56,951 nucleotides of DNA from CAIKZZ01 sp036742455 (GTDB lineage: Bacteria > Pseudomonadota > Gammaproteobacteria > Steroidobacterales > Steroidobacteraceae), in contig DAINQU010000020.1 of the NCBI GenBank assembly GCA_036742455.1, forward strand, positions 1 to 56,951. The letters run 5' to 3'. Each line of letters opens with the position of its first letter. The first letter of the stretch is position 1. Below, piece by piece: positions 7,126 through 15,325 of this stretch. The position numbers were made by a program, and so were the translations under genes. The notes beneath the pieces were generated by a model. It did no database searches. It was not told the origin of the DNA and saw nothing but the letters and a program-made list of their open reading frames with translations.

Positions 7126-9191
7126 GCGACATACGGCAAGATCAGTCTTTGTTCGACGGCAAGATATTACTGGCCGCAATCGTCGATTCGTTCCGCAAAC
7201 TCGATCCGCGCGTGCAGTGGCGCAATCCCGTCATGTTCGTGGTGTACGTGGGCACCGTTCTCACGGCGTTCATGGCGGTGCAGACGCCGGCGCACGGCGC
7301 CTGGGACAGCTATGCCTTGATCATCAGCGGTTGGCTGTTGTTTACGGTGTTGTTTGCGAACTTCGCGGAGGCCATCGCCGAGGGTCGCAGTCGCGCCCAG
7401 GCCGCGACACTGCGCGCTATGCGCCAGACGGTCATCGCCCGGCGCCTCGCCGATCCCTCCCGAACCGACGACTACACCGAAACCCCGGCTTCCGCCTTAC
7501 GTCGTGGCGATTACGTCATCGTCCGTGCGGGCGAAACCGTCGCCACCGACGGCAACGTGGTGGAGGGTATCGCCTCGGTCGATGAGAGCGCCATTACCGG
7601 CGAATCCGCACCGGTGATCCGCAGCGCCGGCAGCGACTTTTCCTCGGTGACGGGCGGCACCAAAGTGCTGTCGGATTGGCTCGTCTATCAAGTGGCCGCG
7701 GACCCGGGTGATACCTTCCTCGATCGCATGATCGCGATGGTCGAACAATCCGCCCGGCAGAAGACGCCGAATGAAATTGCGCTGTCGATCCTGTTGATCA
7801 CCCTGACCATCATCTTCTTGCTGGTTGTCGCGACGCTCCTCCCCTTCTCCGTGTTCTCGGTGACGGTCAGCGGCCGCGGTTCCCCGGTGGGTATTGTGGC
7901 GCTGGTCTCCTTGCTGGTCTGCCTGATCCCTACCACGATTGGTGGGCTTTTGTCCGCGATCGGCGTCGCCGGCATGAGCCGCATGCTTCGAGCCAATGTG
8001 ATCGCAACGTCCGGTCGGGCCGTCGAGGCCGCCGGCGACGTTGACGTCTTGCTCCTCGATAAGACCGGAACCATCACGCTCGGCAATCGACAAGCCTCCG
8101 CCTTTCTACCGGTCCCCGGCGTGAGCGAGGCAGAGCTTGCGGATGCGGCACAGTTGGCATCGCTCGCCGACGAGACGCCGGAGGGCCGTTCCATCGTCGT
8201 CTACGCCAAGAATCACTATCAGATCAGAGAGCGCGATCTGCGCGAGTTGGGCGGCACCTTCATCCCCTTCAGCGCGACGACGCGGATGAGCGGCGTGGAC
8301 GTCGGCGCACGTCGGGTCCGCAAAGGCGCCGTCGACGCCATCCGCCTGTACGTGCGCGATTGTGGCCGGGTTTTCCCGACCGCCGCGTCCGACATCGCCG
8401 ACACGGTCGCCCGGCGCGGCAGCACGCCGCTGATCGTGGCCGACGATCGGGGCGTCCTCGGTGTGGTTGAGCTCAAAGATGTTGTCAAAGGCGGCATCCG
8501 TGAGCGCTTCGGCGAACTGCGTCGCATGGGCATCCGGACCATCATGATCACCGGCGACAATGCGTTGACCGCGGCGGCCATTGCCGCCGAAGCCGGTGTG
8601 GATGACTTTTTGGCCGAAGCCACGCCGGAAGCCAAACTCCGACTGATACGCGAGCAACAGGCGGGGGGGCATCTGGTGGCCATGACCGGCGACGGCACCA
8701 ACGATGCGCCCGCGCTGGCGCAATCGGACGTGGCCGTGGCGATGAACACGGGTACACAGGCAGCGAAAGAAGCCGGCAACATGGTGGATCTCGACTCCAA
8801 CCCCACGAAACTCATTGAGATCGTCGAGACCGGCAAGCAAATGCTGATGACGCGCGGAGCGTTAACCACCTTTTCGATCGCGAACGATCTGGCCAAGTAT
8901 TTCGCGATCATCCCGGCGGTCTTTGTGCCGGTGTACCCGGAATTGCGCGTCCTCAACGTCATGCACCTGCACTCGCCCAAGAGCGCCATTCTGTCGGCGG
9001 TGATTTTCAATGCGTTGATTATCATTGCGCTGATTCCCTTGGCCATACGCGGCGTGCGCTATCGCGCCATCGGTGCCGCCAAACTCTTGAGTCGTAATCT
9101 TGCGATCTTCGGACTCGGTGGGGTCGTGCTGCCGTTCCCGTGTATCAAATTGATCGACGTTATCCTGGTGATGCTGGGAGGTGCCTTTTGA
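7122..9191 (+). CDS. kdpB: KdpB K+-transporting P-type ATPase subunit
   Basis: This 689-residue P-type ATPase (E. coli 682) energises K+ uptake. The phosphorylation motif DKTGTIT has D313. The actuator motif TGES places serine at residue 162, the position of the inhibitory phosphoserine known in E. coli KdpB. The GDGTNDAPAL hinge motif is present near residue 525, and membrane helices cluster at about 35-85, 220-285 and 590-685. It overlaps kdpA by ATGA and kdpC by TTGA. All catalytic motifs are intact, so the pump should be functional and possibly under Ser162 control. Confidence 0.98.
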   Translation: MSDIRQDQSLFDGKILLAAIVDSFRKLDPRVQWRNPVMFVVYVGTVLTAFMAVQTPAHGAWDSYALIISGWLLFTVLFANFAEAIAEGRSRAQAATLRAMRQTVIARRLADPSRTDDYTETPASALRRGDYVIVRAGETVATDGNVVEGIASVDESAITGESAPVIRSAGSDFSSVTGGTKVLSDWLVYQVAADPGDTFLDRMIAMVEQSARQKTPNEIALSILLITLTIIFLLVVATLLPFSVFSVTVSGRGSPVGIVALVSLLVCLIPTTIGGLLSAIGVAGMSRMLRANVIATSGRAVEAAGDVDVLLLDKTGTITLGNRQASAFLPVPGVSEAELADAAQLASLADETPEGRSIVVYAKNHYQIRERDLRELGGTFIPFSATTRMSGVDVGARRVRKGAVDAIRLYVRDCGRVFPTAASDIADTVARRGSTPLIVADDRGVLGVVELKDVVKGGIRERFGELRRMGIRTIMITGDNALTAAAIAAEAGVDDFLAEATPEAKLRLIREQQAGGHLVAMTGDGTNDAPALAQSDVAVAMNTGTQAAKEAGNMVDLDSNPTKLIEIVETGKQMLMTRGALTTFSIANDLAKYFAIIPAVFVPVYPELRVLNVMHLHSPKSAILSAVIFNALIIIALIPLAIRGVRYRAIGAAKLLSRNLAIFGLGGVVLPFPCIKLIDVILVMLGGAF

Positions 9192-9787
9192 AAAGCCTCA
9201 ACGCGCTGCTCGCGACCGTACGCCCGGCCGTGACGTTGGTGTTGGCCTGTACGCTATTGCTCGGGGTGGGGTATCCGTTACTGATCACGGGGATTCTGCA
9301 ACTCGTCGCCCCGCATCAAGCCAATGGGAGCCTCGTGTCGGGGCCCAACGGCGCCACCATCGGCTCGGTCGTGATCGGCCAGTCGTTCACCGCGCCGGAG
9401 CATTTTTGGGGTCGGCCGTCGGCGACCGCGGGAGTGCCGTACGACGCCGCACTCGGCGCGGCCTCGAATCTGGCGCCCACCAACCCCGAGTGGGCGAAGC
9501 AAGTCGCGGAGCGCGTGACGGCCTTACAGGCGAGCAACCCGTCCTCGCATGGCCCCGTGCCGATTGATCTCGTGACCGCCTCGGCCAGCGGACTCGATCC
9601 GGAGATCAGCATCGCGGCGGCCGAATGGCAGGTCCCTCGCGTGGCCGCCGCCACCGGTATAGCCGCGTCCACGCTCTTGGACGTCGTCCATCGCCAGAGC
9701 CGGCGGCGGGTCTGGGGACTCCTAGGGGAGCCGTCAGTCAACGTGTTGGCCTTAAACATCGCCGTGGATCAATTGCCGAGGCCTTGA
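9188..9787 (+). CDS. kdpC: KdpC subunit of the K+-transporting ATPase
   Basis: This 199-residue subunit has one N-terminal membrane helix (about 12-34) and a periplasmic domain with the family blocks GSxxIGQSF, FWGRPSA, ASNLAPTNP and, near the C-terminus, VAxxTGI with LDVVHRQSRRR and GLLGEPSVNVLALN. KdpC stabilises the complex and affects K+ affinity. I set the start at a TTG that overlaps the kdpB stop, because GGGAGGTG lies 5 nt upstream; an in-frame upstream ATG at 9140 would bury 48 nt in kdpB. A small GGCCT/AGGCC hairpin straddles the stop. Confidence 0.95.
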   Translation: MKSLNALLATVRPAVTLVLACTLLLGVGYPLLITGILQLVAPHQANGSLVSGPNGATIGSVVIGQSFTAPEHFWGRPSATAGVPYDAALGAASNLAPTNPEWAKQVAERVTALQASNPSSHGPVPIDLVTASASGLDPEISIAAAEWQVPRVAAATGIAASTLLDVVHRQSRRRVWGLLGEPSVNVLALNIAVDQLPRP

Positions 9788-10339
9788 GAGGCCCCCCACC
9801 GGTGCAACCCGCAGCCTGCGCTAGGATGCCCACACGCGCTGGTGCGCCGGTGAGGCTTACCTCAACCGCGGATCGTGCGGCTGGGTTGGGAGTGCCGAGA
9901 GGCGGCGGAGCATGACTCCGCAGTCGAGGCCGACGGAGGCCTCATCGACGGTGGACCGGACAGCGCCGCGGACCCGACCGCGCTGGACGCTCGGGGAGTG
10001 GCTCTTGCTACTGGCGATCGCCGGCGTCAGCGGTACGGTCACGGGGTATGTCCGAGCCATGGTTCCGGTATGGCCATCGACGCCGCCGTGCTGGGGGTGT
10101 CTATGCGCCCGTTGAGCCGTCGCCCTGTTGCGGCGGTCGCGAGGCCGCGGGAAACGACGGGCTGTGCCCGGAAACTGCCCCTTTTTATCCCCTGTCGCGT
10201 TCACAGACTCCGCGGACGTAATTCGCGTACGGATCCGTGTCATCGAATGCACCACGGAGCACCCGCCCGTGCGGCTCGTCGTGACAGCCTCGTCGTTACG
10301 CGGGTCGGGTGATCACAACACTCCCGCTGCGCGGCGTAT
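9788..10339. other. 552-nt stretch with no convincing gene apart from one weak ORF
   Basis: Neither strand has an ORF with clear family features, and frames here are Arg-rich in the way of chance ORFs in GC-rich DNA. The one exception is the 67-codon plus-strand ORF at 9912-10115. After its stop the same frame continues open from about 10116 through 10312, so the region could be a decayed gene interrupted by one stop. A TAGGAT hexamer at 9822-9827 resembles a -10 but lacks a -35. Confidence 0.4.
9912..10115 (+). CDS. Possible 67-residue membrane protein
   Basis: ATG at 9912 follows GGCGGCGGAGC. The translation has a Ser/Thr/Arg-rich cytoplasmic-type N-terminus (about 27 residues) and one plausible membrane helix (GEWLLLLAIAGVSGTVTGYV). 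It ends CWGCLCAR with three cysteines. I recognise no family. The hydrophobic block and preceding Trp/Arg look coding, but the length and downstream open frame suggest it may be a remnant of a longer gene. Confidence 0.3.
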   Translation: MTPQSRPTEASSTVDRTAPRTRPRWTLGEWLLLLAIAGVSGTVTGYVRAMVPVWPSTPPCWGCLCAR

Positions 10340-10379
10340 CCAGCACAGAAACCCCCGGAGAGCTCGGGTTTACTGCTGG
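10340..10379 (-). terminator. Two-part hairpin downstream of the exported-protein gene
   Basis: Outer arms CCAGCA/TGCTGG and inner arms AAACCC/GGGTTT pair around an 11-nt loop, with a small internal loop between the two stems. It begins about 5 nt after the stop of the minus-strand gene at 10384. On the minus strand the inner stem ends in TTT, giving a partial U tract. Confidence 0.45.
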
Positions 10380-10383
10380 CCGT

Positions 10384-11001
10384 TTACCGGTGGCCACCTA
10401 ACGGCGTTCCAATCGACGACAGGGTGCCGGTTTCATCGCAGGTCGGCATTAAATGCAATTCGGATTGATTGCGAAATTTGAACGCATCCGCCGGTTCATC
10501 GATGCCTTTGACTTGCTTCTCGGAAATCAGTTTGTCCCCGTCCCGAGTCACCTGAACACGAATGTTCGACTTCTGATCCCCGTCAATATCGACACGTTGA
10601 TAGAGCTCGCGCCAATGCGTCGCATCCTGATAGGACTCGACGACGACATCATCGGTGGTGATCTCAAAATCATTACCCACGCGTGAACTGGCGTAAAACA
10701 CCTTGTCACCCGCGCTCGAAAACTGCGTCAGCGTGGTGATATAGACTTTTCGCTTAGGACCGTCGTCAAATCTCGACTTGCGCACGAAGGTGCGATGATC
10801 GCCAATCGCCATAATTTGGGTATAAATCGGCAAATCGAACATGCGGTTGGATTGATAATCTTTGTAATGCAAAGCGCCTAACCAACACCCCTCCAATCCC
10901 GCCTCGATTTCAGCGGAATTCACGACCGGCGCCCCTCGGCTTGCGAACGGCAGAAGTACGGTAAATATTGCAGCGGAGATCCGGGGATTAAGATTTTTCA
11001 C
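10384..11001 (-). CDS. Exported protein of unknown function
   Basis: I chose the GTG at 11001 (205 residues) because GGAG lies 8 nt upstream and the product then begins with a classical signal peptide: MKNLNPR, a hydrophobic core (ISAAIFTVLLPF) and a small-residue cleavage region (SRGA). The mature part has a single Cys near its start, one near its end (MPTCDETG), and a run of beta-type segments (FDLPIYTQIMAIGDHRTFVRKS, shortened here; KVYITTLTQFSS; VFYASSRVGND). I do not recognise a family. Base composition is visibly more AT-rich than its neighbours, which may point to transfer. Confidence 0.6.
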   Translation of the reverse strand: MKNLNPRISAAIFTVLLPFASRGAPVVNSAEIEAGLEGCWLGALHYKDYQSNRMFDLPIYTQIMAIGDHRTFVRKSRFDDGPKRKVYITTLTQFSSAGDKVFYASSRVGNDFEITTDDVVVESYQDATHWRELYQRVDIDGDQKSNIRVQVTRDGDKLISEKQVKGIDEPADAFKFRNQSELHLMPTCDETGTLSSIGTPLGGHR

Positions 11002-11174
11002 GGTCAGTCTCCGTAGCAAAATAAATCGACGATCATCGGTCGGGGTGAGGCTGTAGTGTACGGGACGCGCACGCGTTTGCACGCGCGATCCGACACGGCG
11101 TCGTGGTGCCATGCGTAACGGTCCACAGAGAGGACGTCGGCCCATGGAGGGCTGGCCCGATTACAAGGACGGTC

Positions 11175-11798
11175 ATGCGCATTGTCATCATCAGCGACAC
11201 TCACGGCGGACACGAGGAACTCGGCCCCCTCAGCGGCGACGTGTTAATCCACTGTGGCGATAGCGAGATACCCGGTTATAACGATCCGGAGGACGTCGCT
11301 CGTCTCGACGCATGGTTTGGCCGACAAGCGTTTGGCACGATTTTGTACGTGGGCGGAAATCACGACTTCGGGGTCGAAGCCCTCTCGAAGGCCGGTCGGC
11401 CGGTATTTCAAAACGCGTTGTATCTCGAAGACGATGGGATCGAGATCGGTGGCCTTCACTTCTACGGCGCGCCGTGGGTCCCACAGTTAGCGATGTGGGC
11501 GTTTTATCAGTCGCCGTCCGCGCTCGCCGCGCGTTGGGCGCGGATACCAAGCCGGACCGACGTGCTCATCACGCACACCCCTCCTCGCGGGATACTCGAT
11601 CGGAATCGGCAGGGCATCGCCTGCGGTTGCGAGGCGCTCACCCGACGACTCGCCGTACTCCGGCCTCGATTGCACTGCTTCGGACACGTGCACGCCAGCG
11701 CCGGGACTCTCGATAACGAGGGCACGCGCTATGTAAACGCGGCCAACGTCAACAGTCGTTATCAGGTCGTCCGCGGTCCGTATAGTCAGGACTTATGA
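11175..11798 (+). CDS. Calcineurin-like metallophosphoesterase
   Basis: The 207-residue product starts at the ATG directly before the beta strand IVIISDTH; AAGGA lies about 6 nt upstream, and the longer upstream frame is not protein-like. All dimetal motifs are present: D8-T9-H10, G28-D29, G60-G61-N62-H63-D64, THTPP near residue 133 and GHVH near 171. The TPP/GILD arrangement resembles the MPPED1/MPPED2-like phosphodiesterase group. It would hydrolyse a phosphodiester or phosphomonoester in the cytoplasm; the substrate is unknown. Its 3' end overlaps the convergent gene at 11793 by 6 nt. Confidence 0.85.
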   Translation: MRIVIISDTHGGHEELGPLSGDVLIHCGDSEIPGYNDPEDVARLDAWFGRQAFGTILYVGGNHDFGVEALSKAGRPVFQNALYLEDDGIEIGGLHFYGAPWVPQLAMWAFYQSPSALAARWARIPSRTDVLITHTPPRGILDRNRQGIACGCEALTRRLAVLRPRLHCFGHVHASAGTLDNEGTRYVNAANVNSRYQVVRGPYSQDL

Positions 11799-12421
11799 GC
11801 GCTGCGCCCGGGCGTACCAGGGTAAAAAAGACTCAAAGCCCAGCTCACGTAGCCTTCGCCACAACTGATGCCCGTTGAAGCGCCAACCGGGTGCAATGAG
11901 CTGGCACAGCGGTTCGGCGGGCGCACGGCTGTCACTGACAATGTCGTACGCCCAGTGCCGATGGTGCGGAATGACAAGCGTCTCCCCAGCCTGCCAAGCC
12001 GGCTCGTCGTGTGCACTCAGACCGGTCTGAAACGCGAGGCGCGCCAGCACTCGCTGCCACTGCACCGGGACATCCGTCACGCTCGAACCCGGGTAAAAAT
12101 CAAGGTCACGGGCATAGTGGTCGTAGAGTGCGACCGGCAGTCGGCACAAGGCGATCCGTCGCGTAGGGCCGGGGTTGTACAGGGCGACCCACGGCGCATG
12201 GCGCGACAACCCTTGCAGGAGGTAATCCCACCGCGGACCGTTAGTCGGCGTGTCCACACCCACGGTAAGGACGACGCGTCGAACAGTCGTTCCGCCACGG
12301 CCATCAAGCCCCCGTCGCACTGAGCGATGAAAGGCGCTCCACCAAAACCCTTGCGCAGGAGTGACAGGTGCGCCGACAAACGGCTTTCTCGGGTATCCGA
12401 TGCAATCAACGCGTCTTGCAT
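11793..12421 (-). pseudogene. Unknown gene split by an apparent frameshift
   Basis: Translation from ATG 12421 (GAGGA Shine-Dalgarno 6 nt upstream) gives a protein-like N-terminus (MQDALIASDTRESRLSAHL, then KGFGGAPFIAQCDGG and MAVAERLFDAS). It then turns into a Cys/Arg-rich out-of-frame sequence. A different minus frame becomes protein-like from about 12280 (GPRWDYLLQGLSRHAPW) and runs to the stop at 11793. Joining the two gives roughly 208 residues. The shift lies at about 12230-12290. I recognise no family. It could be a real inactivating mutation or an assembly indel. Confidence 0.5.
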
Positions 12422-12676
12422 GATCGATCCTCGCACGCGGAAGGGTGGGATCAATAACGTGCCCGCCCACCGGGGGTGGTTCAAGCCATCACCGCGCGAA
12501 TTTCAAACTATTAGGTACGATCGTTTTTCATTTATAAAATAGAGAGTTATATTTTTTTTCGGCATTATTGGGCATGAACCGCCGCACGCCGTATACGGCG
12601 CAAGCCCCGTAGGACCGCGATCGCCCTCAAAACCGGTAGGATCGGACACTCCTACTTAACCGACGAGGACGCCTCC
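12422..12676 (+). promoter_or_regulatory. AT-rich promoter region upstream of the M20D amidohydrolase
   Basis: A stretch at about 12500-12565 is markedly AT-rich in an otherwise GC-rich window. It contains a TATAAAAT element (12533-12540) and a T8 run. Closer to the gene a TAGGAT hexamer at 12637-12642 could be a second -10. Neither has a good -35. A Shine-Dalgarno-like GAGGAC precedes the ATG at 12677. Promoter assignment is by composition only. Confidence 0.3.
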
Positions 12677-13963
12677 ATGCGCCTGATCCTAACCGCCGTG
12701 ATGTGTGCCCTGCTCAGTGCTGCCGCCAGCGGTCGCGATTTGCACGCGGACCTCGATCAGCGGGCAGAAGCGGCGATGGGTGATGTGGTGCGCTGGCGGC
12801 GCGATCTGCACGAGCACCCGGAGCTCTCCAATCACGAAGAGCGCACGAGCGCGCTCGTCGCGGCACACCTGCGACAGCTGGGCTTTGACGAGGTCCGCGT
12901 GGGTCTCGCCAAGAACGGTGTCATCGGGATATTGCGCGGCGGGAAGCCCGGGAAAGTGGTCGCCCTGCGCGCCGACATGGATGCGCTTCCGGTCACCGAA
13001 GCCACCGGTCTGCCGTTTGCATCGACCGTCAAAGCCACTTACCAAGGTCGCGAGGTCGGGGTCATGCATGCCTGCGGCCACGACTCGCACACGGCGATGT
13101 TGATGGGCGTCGCCACGGTCTTGTCCGGTCTCAAGAAAGACATTCCGGGCACCGTGATGTTCATCTTCCAACCGGCCGAAGAAGGGGCCGATGATCGGTC
13201 GCGCGCATGGGGTGCGGAAGGCATGCTGCAAGACGGCGCGTTCAATAACCCGAAACCGGACGCGGTGTTCGGTCTGCACGTGATGCCCGGCACCGCCGGT
13301 CTCCTCGGTTGGCAGAAAGGCGGCGCCACCGCCAGCAGCGACACGCTGCATCTGACCGTGAAAGGCGTGCAGACGCACGGCGCGATGCCCTGGATGGGCA
13401 AGGATCCCGTCACGGTTGCCGGCGAGATCGTCGTCGCGCTGCAAACGATCCCCAGTCGCCAGATGAACAGCTCGCGCGCACCGGCCATCGTCTCAATCGG
13501 CTCCATCCACGGCGGCGTGCGCAGCAACGTGATCCCCGGTGAAGTCACGATGGAGGGCACGATCCGAACCCTCGACCCGACGCAGCGAGAGGATTTCCTG
13601 GCGCGGATCACGCGCATCGCCAAATTAACGGCGGAAGCCTCAGGGCTGGAGGCGCAAGTCGACATCGAGCACGGCTACGGTGTCACGTACAACAACCCGG
13701 ATCTCGTCGAGCAGATGCTGCCGTCACTGAAGCGCGTCAGCACCACCGAGCAACTCCCAGCAACGCTCGCGTCCGAAGACTTTTCCTATTTCGCCGCGCA
13801 AGTGCCGGGCTTCTTCTTCACGCTCGGCGTCAACCCGCCCGAGGTGGATCCGGCCCACGCTCCGGCCAACCACTCGCCGAATTTCACCGTCAACGAAAGC
13901 GCGATGGTGATCGGCGTGCGTGCCATGGCCTCCGTCGCCGTCGATTACCTGACCGCGCACTGA
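12677..13963 (+). CDS. Secreted M20D-family amidohydrolase
   Basis: This 428-residue protein begins with a signal peptide (MRLILTAVMCALLSAAASG). The catalytic domain shows RRDLHEHPELS, ALRADMDALPV, the metal-binding MHACGHDSHTAML and QPAEEG motifs, a dimerisation domain with VKGVQTHGAMPWMGKDPV, and the C-terminal LASEDFSYF motif. This is the pattern of the hippurate hydrolase/N-acyl amino acid amidohydrolase (AmhX/HipO) group, which hydrolyses N-acylated amino acids using divalent metal. Export suggests scavenging of acyl amino acids or peptides in the periplasm. It is convergent with paaK, the last paa gene. Confidence 0.92.
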   Translation: MRLILTAVMCALLSAAASGRDLHADLDQRAEAAMGDVVRWRRDLHEHPELSNHEERTSALVAAHLRQLGFDEVRVGLAKNGVIGILRGGKPGKVVALRADMDALPVTEATGLPFASTVKATYQGREVGVMHACGHDSHTAMLMGVATVLSGLKKDIPGTVMFIFQPAEEGADDRSRAWGAEGMLQDGAFNNPKPDAVFGLHVMPGTAGLLGWQKGGATASSDTLHLTVKGVQTHGAMPWMGKDPVTVAGEIVVALQTIPSRQMNSSRAPAIVSIGSIHGGVRSNVIPGEVTMEGTIRTLDPTQREDFLARITRIAKLTAEASGLEAQVDIEHGYGVTYNNPDLVEQMLPSLKRVSTTEQLPATLASEDFSYFAAQVPGFFFTLGVNPPEVDPAHAPANHSPNFTVNESAMVIGVRAMASVAVDYLTAH

Positions 13964-13973
13964 CCGTGCGCGG
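13953..13973. terminator. Hairpin across the amidohydrolase stop, between convergent genes
   Basis: CCGCGCAC and GTGCGCGG form a perfect 8-bp stem with a 5-nt loop containing the stop codon. It lies 20 nt from the convergent paaK stop. No T-run follows. Confidence 0.4.
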
Positions 13974-13993
13974 ACGCCGTCCGACCGTCGGGT

Positions 13994-15301
13994 TTAGCCC
14001 TTCGGTCGACGGTCGATCACGCGACGGGCCTTGCCGACGGAGCGTTCCAACGTGCCGGCACCGACGATGTCCACGGCGACACTGATGCCGACCGAGGACT
14101 TGACGTGATGCGCCAACTCGCGCGCCGCCGACTCCGGCGTGACGCCCGGGTTGACGGGCGCCGATGGCCACTCGACCTTGACGGTCAACGTGTCCAGATG
14201 ACCCTCCCGATCCACCTCCAGCAGGTAATTCGGTAGGAACACGCGTTGATTGAGCAGAATCTCTTCGATCTGCGAGGGGAACACGTTCACGCCGCGAATG
14301 ATCAACATGTCGTCGGTGCGTCCGTTGATCCGACCCAGACGGCGGAACGAGCGCGCCGTCGGCGGTAGGAGTCGGGTGCGGTCGCGCGTGCGGTAGCGGA
14401 TCACGGGGAAGGCTTCTTTGGTCAACGACGTCAGCACCAACTCGCCTTCGATGCCGTCCGGCAACACCTCGCCTGTCTCGGGGTCGATGATCTCGGGATA
14501 AAAATGGTCCTCCCAGAGACACAACCCGTCCTTGGTCTCCACACACTCGTTAGCAACCCCTGGCCCCATGACTTCGGACAGACCGTAAATGTCGACTGCG
14601 TCGATGCCCATGCGCTGCTCGATGGCGTCGCGCATGGCCCCGGTCCACGGTTCTGCCCCAAAAATACCCACTTCGAGCGAGCAACCGCGCGCGTCCAATC
14701 CGCGGCGCTCAAACTCCTCCGCGATGGTCAGCATGTAGGACGGCGTCACCATGATCACGCGCGGCTTGAAATCGATGATCAACTGGACCTGCTTTTCGGT
14801 CTGCCCACCGGACATCGGCACCACGGCACAGCCGAGCCGCTCCGCACCGTAATGGGCACCCAAGCCGCCCGTGAACAGGCCGTACCCATACGCCACGTGG
14901 ACGATGTCGCCGGCTCGGCCCCCTGCGGCATAAATCGACCGCGCGACCAACTGCGCCCACGTGTCGATGTCTCGCTTGGTGTAACCCACTACCGTCGGCT
15001 TTCCGGTCGTGCCCGACGAGGCGTGAATTCGGGCAATCTGTTCGCGCGGCACGGCGAAAAGACCGAACGGGTAATGGTCGCGCAGATCGCTCTTCAATAA
15101 GAACGGGAATTTCGCCAGGTCACTTAACGAGGTCACCTCGTCCGGATGCACACCGGCCGCGTCGAAAATCTTGCGGTAATGTTCCACGTTTCGGTACGCA
15201 TGACTGAGCGACCACTTCAAACGCTCCAGCTGCAGCGCGGTGATTTCGTCGCGGCTCGCCGTCTCGATCGATTCAAGACCCGCCCGTGCTCCGTGTTGCA
15301 T
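13994..15301 (-). CDS. paaK: Phenylacetate-CoA ligase PaaK
   Basis: This 435-residue adenylate-forming enzyme converts phenylacetate, ATP and CoA to phenylacetyl-CoA, the entry step of the pathway. The AMP-binding signature SSGTTGKPTVVGYTKRD is near residue 97. Further family blocks are GAEPWTGAMRDAIE, DIYGLSEVMGPGVANEC and the C-terminal domain with GRINGRTDDMLIIRGVNVFPSQIEE. Length matches E. coli PaaK (437). The ATG at 15301 follows GGGGGGTG. It is the last gene of the paa operon, 24 nt after paaZ. Confidence 0.97.
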   Translation of the reverse strand: MQHGARAGLESIETASRDEITALQLERLKWSLSHAYRNVEHYRKIFDAAGVHPDEVTSLSDLAKFPFLLKSDLRDHYPFGLFAVPREQIARIHASSGTTGKPTVVGYTKRDIDTWAQLVARSIYAAGGRAGDIVHVAYGYGLFTGGLGAHYGAERLGCAVVPMSGGQTEKQVQLIIDFKPRVIMVTPSYMLTIAEEFERRGLDARGCSLEVGIFGAEPWTGAMRDAIEQRMGIDAVDIYGLSEVMGPGVANECVETKDGLCLWEDHFYPEIIDPETGEVLPDGIEGELVLTSLTKEAFPVIRYRTRDRTRLLPPTARSFRRLGRINGRTDDMLIIRGVNVFPSQIEEILLNQRVFLPNYLLEVDREGHLDTLTVKVEWPSAPVNPGVTPESAARELAHHVKSSVGISVAVDIVGAGTLERSVGKARRVIDRRPKG

Positions 15302-15325
15302 TCCACCCCCCTCGTCTGTCGTGTC

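Noticed and set aside
9857..10255. Minus-strand ORF of 132 codons in the sparse region
   Set aside because: It is Arg/Thr/His-rich, has no Shine-Dalgarno or domain and looks like chance coding in GC-rich DNA.
12327..12542. Plus-strand ORF of 71 codons ending in the AT-rich promoter region
   Set aside because: It starts inside the frameshifted gene on the other strand and its Lys/Arg/Pro-rich sequence has no protein-like pattern.
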